Source: an uncultured Myxococcales bacterium (GTDB lineage: Bacteria > Myxococcota > Myxococcia > Myxococcales > Myxococcaceae). Taken from it: a stretch of DNA of 64,000 nucleotides. Positions 59,191 to 64,000 of the stretch are shown one piece after another. The position numbers were made by a program, and so were the translations under genes. The DNA is taken from positions 124,001-188,000 of the forward strand of contig CALJKW010000051.1 in the NCBI GenBank assembly GCA_937980205.1, given 5' to 3'. Position 1 is the first letter of the stretch. Each line of letters opens with the position of its first letter. A model generated the notes under the pieces. It ran no database searches, was not told where the DNA came from, and saw only the letters and a program-made list of their open reading frames with translations.

Positions 59191-60525
59191 ATGTGCCTCT
59201 CTCGACGTGATGCATTGAAGGCGGCGTTCTCGGCGTCGATGCTCGCGGCGTTCCGCGGCCGCGACGCGCTCGCGCAGGCGGGGCAGGAGATCCTCTGGGT
59301 GCAGGTGATGGCGAACGGCGGGTGGGATCAGCTGCTCTTCACCGACCCGAAGCAGGGCCTGCGCGACTACGGCTCGGCGGTGGTGCGGCAGCAGAGCGGC
59401 ATCACGTACGTCGACTTCCCGCAGGTCGCGCCGTTCTTCCAGGCGCACGCGAGCCGCATGCTCGTGTTCAACGGCGTCGACACGTTCACCAACAACCACG
59501 ACGTCGGCGTCCGCCACTCGATGAGCGGCTCGATGCTCGAGGGCTTCCCCGTCTTCCCCGCGCAGGTCGCGGCCGCGCTCGGCGCCGACCGGCTGCTGCC
59601 GATGTTCACCGCGTTCGACTACAACGAGGCCGGCGGCCTCATCGCGTCGAACCCCATCGACTGGAGATCGACCCAGGGCTTCAGCGAGCTCAAGGCCGTC
59701 GAGCGTCCCCCGAACGTCTACCGGAACCCGGTCGGCAGCGTCAGCGAGTCGGGCACTCCGTTTCTGCCCGCCGCGGTGCGCACGCGGCTCGACGCGGCGC
59801 ACGTCGCGCGCACGCAGCGCCTGCACGACGCGCACACGCTGCCCGGCCACCGTCGCGGAGCCGCCCAGTACATCCGCGCGCACGCCGCCGCGCGTCGCAT
59901 GCCCGAGCTCGAGCTGAACCCGATGGTGACGCTGCCGATGGGCGTCTCTTCGGCGTCGCGCCTCGGTCAGAGCATGACCCTCGGCGCCGCGGCCATCGAC
60001 GGCTTCTCGAAGGGCCTCGTGACGTCGCTGCTCGTCGGCCTGGGCAACTTCGACACGCACGGTGAGACCGACGCGGACCACCTCGCGCAGCTGCAGCTCG
60101 TGTTTCAGCTGACCGACTTCCTGCTGGCGCGCGCGCAGGCCGCGAACGTGCCGATGGGCGTCGTGATGTGCAGCGACTTCGGCCGCACCGTGCCGCGCGA
60201 GGGAGCGACCGGCACCGGCCACTGGCCCATCTCCACCATGCTCGTGGTGCAGAACGATCGCGCGCTCGCTCAAGGGCGTCTGCCCGGCGGTCGCGTCATC
60301 GGCGGCACGACGGGCGAGGCGGCGGCGGCGAACCCCGACCCGGGGCGCGTGCTGCAGGCGCGCAAGGTGAACCCGGCGACGCTCGCGTTCGACGACGCGA
60401 ACGGCATCAAGATCACCCCCGCGCACGTGTATCGTCTGTTGCGGCGGGCGGCGGGCGTGGAGACGGCGAGCGTGCTGCGAGACTTCCCGCTCAACATCGA
60501 AGGCAACGACCTGGTGGTGGCATGA
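59191..60525 (+). CDS. DUF1501 family exported protein
   Basis: 444 aa. The N-terminus LSRRDALKAAFSASMLAAF looks like a twin-arginine-type signal (SRRD followed by a hydrophobic core), typical of DUF1501. The family resembles the alkaline-phosphatase/sulfatase fold; GNFDTHGETDADHLAQLQLV and MCSDFGRTVPREG are its conserved blocks (His/Asp/Arg candidates for metal binding). It lies 4 bp after the DUF1592-like gene and overlaps the next by ATGA. The pair is widely conserved, but its role is unknown. Confidence 0.85.
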   Translation: MCLSRRDALKAAFSASMLAAFRGRDALAQAGQEILWVQVMANGGWDQLLFTDPKQGLRDYGSAVVRQQSGITYVDFPQVAPFFQAHASRMLVFNGVDTFTNNHDVGVRHSMSGSMLEGFPVFPAQVAAALGADRLLPMFTAFDYNEAGGLIASNPIDWRSTQGFSELKAVERPPNVYRNPVGSVSESGTPFLPAAVRTRLDAAHVARTQRLHDAHTLPGHRRGAAQYIRAHAAARRMPELELNPMVTLPMGVSSASRLGQSMTLGAAAIDGFSKGLVTSLLVGLGNFDTHGETDADHLAQLQLVFQLTDFLLARAQAANVPMGVVMCSDFGRTVPREGATGTGHWPISTMLVVQNDRALAQGRLPGGRVIGGTTGEAAAANPDPGRVLQARKVNPATLAFDDANGIKITPAHVYRLLRRAAGVETASVLRDFPLNIEGNDLVVA

Positions 60526-62309
60526 GGCTGCTCGTCGTGCTGTTGATCGCAGTGCCGGCGTTCGCCGCTCCGGTGACGCTCACCGTTCACGACTACGCGA
60601 CCGGCGACGGTCCGGCGGAGCTCGTCAGCAACGGCATCCCCTTCCCGCCGGGCGCGCTCACCGACCTGCGCAACCTGCGCGTGTTCGACGGCACCACCGA
60701 GGTGCCGATCGGCACGAAGGTGCTGGCGCGCTGGCACCACGACGGCTCGATTCGCGTGGCGCTGGTGCAGTTCCTCGCGACGGCCGCGGGCACGCGCACG
60801 TTCGACGTCGCCGCGGGCATGAGGACGACGACGGACCGCGCGCTGACTCCGGTGACGTGGCGCTTCCCGCGGCGCATCGCGACGCTGCCGGCGGCGTACC
60901 TGTCGAGCTCGTACGTGATGTGGGAGCAGAAGCCGCTCGGCTCCGGCGCGTGGGACATGCTGCAGCTCAACCGCTTCATGTCCATCGACACCGAGCCGGT
61001 CGCGACGACGCCCTGCGCGCGCACCGACCAGTATTACGACAGCGCGAACTCGAGCTACGGCGTCTACGTGCGGTCGGGTCAGCTGCGGCACCTGACGAAC
61101 GGCCGCCGCTGGGCGCATCACCACGGCCGCCACCAGGTGTACCTGTCCGGCACGAACATCGGCCACGGCATCTGCACCGGCGGCTACGTGAACAACACGC
61201 GCTACACGTTCGCCGACAGCCTGGTGCGCGACTACTTCTTCTGGGGCGACGAAGAGAGCCTGCGCGTCGCGGGCCTCATCGTCGACAACTTCTACATGCC
61301 GCACCAGGCGAGCTGGTACTACAAGGCGCCGAACACGCGCGGCTTCTGGACGGAGCGCGAGGCCGCGTTCGCGCAGCTCGGAATCCTCGCGTACTACGAG
61401 GCGACCGGCACGCAGATGTACCTCGACCGCGTGCGCACCCGCGTGCACGAGCTGCGCAGAATGCAGGCCGACAACGGCAACCGCGCCTGGGTGCACAACC
61501 TGTACGACCACGACCCGAGCGAGGGCTGCGGCATGAACGACTACGGCGCGTCGTCGTTCATGTCCGGGCTGCTCTTCGAGAGCCTCATCCGGTACCACAA
61601 GATGACGTGCGACCCGCTCGCCGCCGAGTCGCTGCGCTGGGCGGTCGACGACCTGCGCGCGCGCAACGTCGCGACGGGCGACTACGCCGGCGCCTCGCTC
61701 ATCTACCTGGGCTGCCCGCAGACCAACTCCGCGTACATCCACGGCAACCCGGACCTCGACAACCTCGTGTCGCACGGCTGGGCGTACGCGTACCGGCTGT
61801 CCGGGTTCACGCGCACGCAGGACCGCGACTTCGCGCAGGCGCTGCTGAACACCGCGGTGACCGAGGGCTTCACCGGCGCGCCGAAGCAGTACAACCAGGC
61901 GTTCCGCTCGAGCGGGAACACGGTCGCGTATCTGGATCAGGCCGTGCCGCCCGCCATCCCCTGCGGGGCCTTCGACGGCGGCATGGGCGGCGCGGGCGGT
62001 GGCATGAGCGGCACCGGCGGTGGCATGAGCGGCGCGGGCGGTGGCATGAGCGGCACCGGCGGTGGCATGAGCGGCGCCGGCGGAGGAACCTCGAGCGGTA
62101 CGGGCGGCGGCTCCGGCACGGCAGGTGGAGCGGCGAGCGGTGGCTCTGGCGGCGGGACGACGAGCGGCACCGGAGGCAGCGGCGGCAGCACCGGCGCCGG
62201 CGGTGGCGGTGACGAGATGATGCAGCCCGGCTGCGGCTGCGGCGTGACGTGGTCTCCGCTGCTGCTCGGGCTCGTCGCGCTCGCGCTGCGCCGCCGCCGT
62301 TCACGCTGA
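60522..62309 (+). CDS. MYXO-CTERM surface protein, glycan-active-enzyme-like
   Basis: 595 aa from ATG at 60522, coupled to DUF1501. The signal is MRLLVVLLIAVPAFA. Residues 17-130 form a beta domain (VTLTVHDYATGDGPAELVSN). Residues 190-470 are helical hairpins with aromatic motifs (RRWAHHHGRHQVY, ADSLVRDYFFWGDE, ASWYYKAPNTRGFW) resembling an alpha-toroid of glycan lyases or hydrolases. A Gly/Ser/Thr/Met linker (485-568) precedes a MYXO-CTERM tail: GCGCG, a short hydrophobic helix and RRRRSR. Such tails are processed and attach proteins to the myxobacterial surface. Enzyme class uncertain. Confidence 0.8.
   Translation: MRLLVVLLIAVPAFAAPVTLTVHDYATGDGPAELVSNGIPFPPGALTDLRNLRVFDGTTEVPIGTKVLARWHHDGSIRVALVQFLATAAGTRTFDVAAGMRTTTDRALTPVTWRFPRRIATLPAAYLSSSYVMWEQKPLGSGAWDMLQLNRFMSIDTEPVATTPCARTDQYYDSANSSYGVYVRSGQLRHLTNGRRWAHHHGRHQVYLSGTNIGHGICTGGYVNNTRYTFADSLVRDYFFWGDEESLRVAGLIVDNFYMPHQASWYYKAPNTRGFWTEREAAFAQLGILAYYEATGTQMYLDRVRTRVHELRRMQADNGNRAWVHNLYDHDPSEGCGMNDYGASSFMSGLLFESLIRYHKMTCDPLAAESLRWAVDDLRARNVATGDYAGASLIYLGCPQTNSAYIHGNPDLDNLVSHGWAYAYRLSGFTRTQDRDFAQALLNTAVTEGFTGAPKQYNQAFRSSGNTVAYLDQAVPPAIPCGAFDGGMGGAGGGMSGTGGGMSGAGGGMSGTGGGMSGAGGGTSSGTGGGSGTAGGAASGGSGGGTTSGTGGSGGSTGAGGGGDEMMQPGCGCGVTWSPLLLGLVALALRRRRSR
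61978..62090 (+). repeat. In-gene tandem 21-bp repeat (GGMSGTG/GGMSGAG)
   Basis: Four or five units of about 21 bp built on GGTGGCATGAGCGGC, alternating ACCGGC and GCGGGC at the end, encode the linker before the MYXO-CTERM tail. Repeat number may vary by slippage. Confidence 0.8.
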
Positions 62310-62376
62310 GAGGGTCGGCCAGAACAACCAGCGCATTGCCGACCTCCGCTGAACGAAGCGGCGGTGCGCGGCGCCT

Positions 62377-62913
62377 TCAGGCCAGGGACGCCTGCAGCGC
62401 CTCGAAGTAGGGCGCTTCGACCGCCGCGGCGCCGACGCCCTCCTGCAGCCGCCGCCGCGCCGCATAGAGCCTGGCGTACGCCGTCTGCAGCGGCACGCCG
62501 GTGAGCTGGGCGACCTCCTTCATCGGCAGCTGCTCGAGCTCGAAGAGCACGAACGTCTCGCGGCACGGACCCTCGAGGCGGTCGAGCAGCACGTCGAGGC
62601 AGTGCCTCGCCTCGCGCTGCGCGAGCTGCCTCGGCCCGTCGTTGAGCACGGGAAGGTCGGGCAGGTCGTCGCCGCAGAGCAGCTCGCGCCACCCGCTCAC
62701 CCTTCGCCGGCGGTCGGCGGTCACGCGGCGGCAGATCTCGAACAGCCACGTGCGCTCGGAGGAGCGGCCCTCGAAGGTCCTCCACTTTCGCAGCGCGATG
62801 GTGAAGACGTCGTGCGCGGCGTCCTCGACCTCGTGCTCACGGACTCCCAGTCGCCGCACGCACCGGCACACGAACGACACATGGTCTGCGTACACCTCAG
62901 AGAAGACCCTCAT
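62377..62913 (-). CDS. ECF-type RNA polymerase sigma factor
   Basis: 178 aa from ATG at 62913 (or 191 aa from 62952). Region 2: FSEVYADHVSFVCRCVRRLG and VEDAAHDVFTIALRKW, with the RTWLFEICRRVTADRRRR helix; region 4: LDVLLDRLEGPCRETFVLFE, KEVAQLTGVPLQTAYARLYA. Region 3 is missing, so ECF class. No anti-sigma gene is adjacent on this strand. It is convergent with the MYXO-CTERM gene and divergent from the Crp/Fnr gene, sharing an upstream region with a 15-bp palindrome. Confidence 0.88.
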   Translation of the reverse strand: MRVFSEVYADHVSFVCRCVRRLGVREHEVEDAAHDVFTIALRKWRTFEGRSSERTWLFEICRRVTADRRRRVSGWRELLCGDDLPDLPVLNDGPRQLAQREARHCLDVLLDRLEGPCRETFVLFELEQLPMKEVAQLTGVPLQTAYARLYAARRRLQEGVGAAAVEAPYFEALQASLA

Positions 62914-62982
62914 GGGCCCCGCGATGTACGCGCCGGGAAAATGCCGAAACACGACACGTGGCGGGATCCGCGAGGAAAGTGC

Positions 62983-62997
62983 TCTCGCGCCGCGAGA
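62983..62997. promoter_or_regulatory. 15-bp palindrome between divergent regulators
   Basis: TCTCGCG-C-CGCGAGA, 7-bp perfect arms with one central base, between the second ECF sigma gene and the Crp/Fnr gene. It does not match the classic CRP or FNR half sites. It could be an autoregulatory operator of the Crp/Fnr-family protein. Confidence 0.35.
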
Positions 62998-63067
62998 AAA
63001 CCTCTCGGCGGGTGAGCACGGCGGCCCGGGTTCTGCTGAGATGGGCGCCCGGTCCCCGAAGAAGAAG

Positions 63068-63769
63068 ATGGCCCACCCGCTCTACGAAGCCGTGCCCCCT
63101 GGCACCGCCCGCATCACGCGCGACGGCGAGCGCATCTTCGACAAGGGCGCTCCGGCCACGCACGCGTACTTTCTCCAGGCGGGCGCGGTGGAGATCCGCC
63201 ACGAAGAGCCCTCGGGCCTCGGCGTCGTGGTGAAGGTGCTCGCCGCGCCGAACCTGTTCGGCGTCATCGAGCAGCTCGGCGACGAGCCGGTGTACCTCGA
63301 GAGCGTGCGCTCGCTCGGCGAGGCGCGCATGGTGGTGATCGCGCGGCAGCGGTTCCTGCAGCAGCTGCGCGACGCTCCGGCGTGGTGCTTCGCCGTGCTG
63401 CAGAACACGGGCATCGCGTTCTGCCTCGCGGCGCGCTTCGAGCCGGTGCAGCTCGTCACGCCCGAGGCGAAGCTGGCCAACTACCTGCTCGCGCTCAGGC
63501 GTGTCGCGTCGGTGCGCGCGAAGGGCCGCGACCGCCTCGAGCTCAAGCGCAGCCAGGCCGACTTCGCCGAGGCCATCGGAGCCAGCGAGCGCAGCGTGAG
63601 CCGCATCCTCGCCCGCTGGCAGGACGAGGGCGTGCTCGAGAAGCACGCCGGCCGCTACGAGCTCGTGCGCCCCGACGTGCTGGAGAGCGTCGCCGGCACG
63701 CTGCTCGGCTCGCTCGTGTTCGCCGGTGACGACACGTCCGGCGCCGCCGCCGCGGAGACCGCCCGATGA
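63068..63769 (+). CDS. Crp/Fnr family transcriptional regulator
   Basis: 233 aa from ATG at 63068 (ATG at 63041 would add nine residues, GARSPKKKM-like). Residues 15-115 are a cyclic-nucleotide-binding beta-barrel (DGERIFDKGAPATHAYFLQA, GVVVKVLAAPNLFGVIEQLG), then the dimer helix and a winged helix-turn-helix (SQADFAEAIGASERSVSRIL, near 160-180). The nucleotide-binding phosphate cassette is not clearly conserved, so the effector is uncertain. Its stop overlaps the next start (ATGA at 63766). Confidence 0.88.
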   Translation: MAHPLYEAVPPGTARITRDGERIFDKGAPATHAYFLQAGAVEIRHEEPSGLGVVVKVLAAPNLFGVIEQLGDEPVYLESVRSLGEARMVVIARQRFLQQLRDAPAWCFAVLQNTGIAFCLAARFEPVQLVTPEAKLANYLLALRRVASVRAKGRDRLELKRSQADFAEAIGASERSVSRILARWQDEGVLEKHAGRYELVRPDVLESVAGTLLGSLVFAGDDTSGAAAAETAR

Positions 63770-64000
63770 GCGTCGCGACCTCGGCGAAGGTGCCGCACCC
63801 GCGGGTCACCACCGCGCAGGCGAAGAAGATCGACCTGACCGAGCGCCAGCTGCAGCGCCTGCTGCCGCTCGAGGGCACGATGCTCGACCACTTCGCCGGG
63901 CTGCTCGCCTCGGCGGAGAAGCGGTGGGGCGACGATGACGGCTCGCTCGAGCCGCGCCACGTCGCGCACGCCTCGGAGCCGGTGCGCGAGCTGATGGCCG
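63766..64000 (+). CDS. Protein of unknown function (partial)
   Basis: 78 codons visible from ATG at 63766, coupled to the Crp/Fnr gene by a 4-bp overlap and running off the right edge. It reads MSVATSAKVPHPRVTTAQAK, then helix-rich sequence (LTERQLQRLLPLEGTMLDHF, LLASAEKRWG). No signal peptide or family seen in this part. Confidence 0.65.
   Translation, partial: MSVATSAKVPHPRVTTAQAKKIDLTERQLQRLLPLEGTMLDHFAGLLASAEKRWGDDDGSLEPRHVAHASEPVRELMA

Noticed and set aside
1..64000. Prophage, CRISPR array, rRNA, tRNA or complete insertion sequence
   Set aside because: No phage structural genes, repeat-spacer arrays, transposase genes or recognisable RNA genes were found on reading both strands.

Overview
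The window is a GC-rich, gene-dense piece of chromosome, most likely from a myxobacterium (phylum Myxococcota, formerly Deltaproteobacteria). This is inferred from a MYXO-CTERM sorting tail on the protein at 60522-62309, several outer-surface lipoproteins with long Gly/Ser/Thr 'GTGGGS' linkers, the abundance of lipoprotein signal peptides, and ECF sigma factors next to FecR-type regulators. I see no rRNA, tRNA, CRISPR array, prophage or complete insertion sequence. Third codon positions are almost all G or C, so most long open frames are shadows. I chose genes by recognisable families, signal peptides, start/stop coupling and collinearity.

Layout. 0-4.3 kb: a leftward group (partial membrane-anchored protein, a two-domain cysteine protease/metallopeptidase, an AbiEi/DUF559-like protein, a small membrane protein) interleaved with dispersed repeats. 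4.3-10.1 kb: PRPP synthetase, a small coupled protein, a copper monooxygenase-like lipoprotein, an FMN reductase, the amtB-glnK ammonium module and a NuiA-like protein. 10.3-25.2 kb: a condensation-fold acyltransferase, surface lipoproteins, a triple-GAF histidine kinase, DUF3467, an alpha/beta hydrolase, a START-domain/alpha-mannosidase pair, TPR and HEAT proteins, a zinc-ribbon protein and a ceramide-glucosyltransferase-like enzyme. 25.3-31.0 kb: a tightly packed run of exported proteins (DUF4331, Gly-rich lipoprotein, TPR-like protein, truncated haemoglobin, YceI-dihaem cytochrome c). 31.0-31.8 kb: gene-free repeats. 31.8-43.7 kb: OmpA lipoprotein, DUF2238 and TerC membrane proteins, a large cysteine-free protein of unknown function, an HhH protein, a dihaem-DM13 lipoprotein, a LysM/NlpC hydrolase, DUF2330, TPR and DUF6600-like proteins. 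44-49.7 kb: glycerol kinase, a Gly-rich lipoprotein, and an amidohydrolase-lipoprotein pair. 50.1-62.3 kb: an ECF sigma factor/FecR/heparinase-like operon, then a DUF1592-like/DUF1501/MYXO-CTERM operon. 62.4-64 kb: a second ECF sigma factor and a Crp/Fnr regulator.

Two observations stand out. First, a 31-bp bipartite element (a conserved 12-mer, an 11-bp spacer, a conserved 8-mer) lies exactly 7 bp before the start codon of both the ECF sigma gene (50093) and the DUF1592-like gene (56769). It links an autoregulated sigma factor to a surface-protein operon. Second, three sequence blocks that bracket and include the end of the AbiEi-like gene region (about 2.1-4.2 kb, minus strand) recur in the same order and orientation, collapsed to about 340 bp, at 31.07-31.41 kb. 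This looks like a repeat-bounded accessory cassette and its deletion relic.
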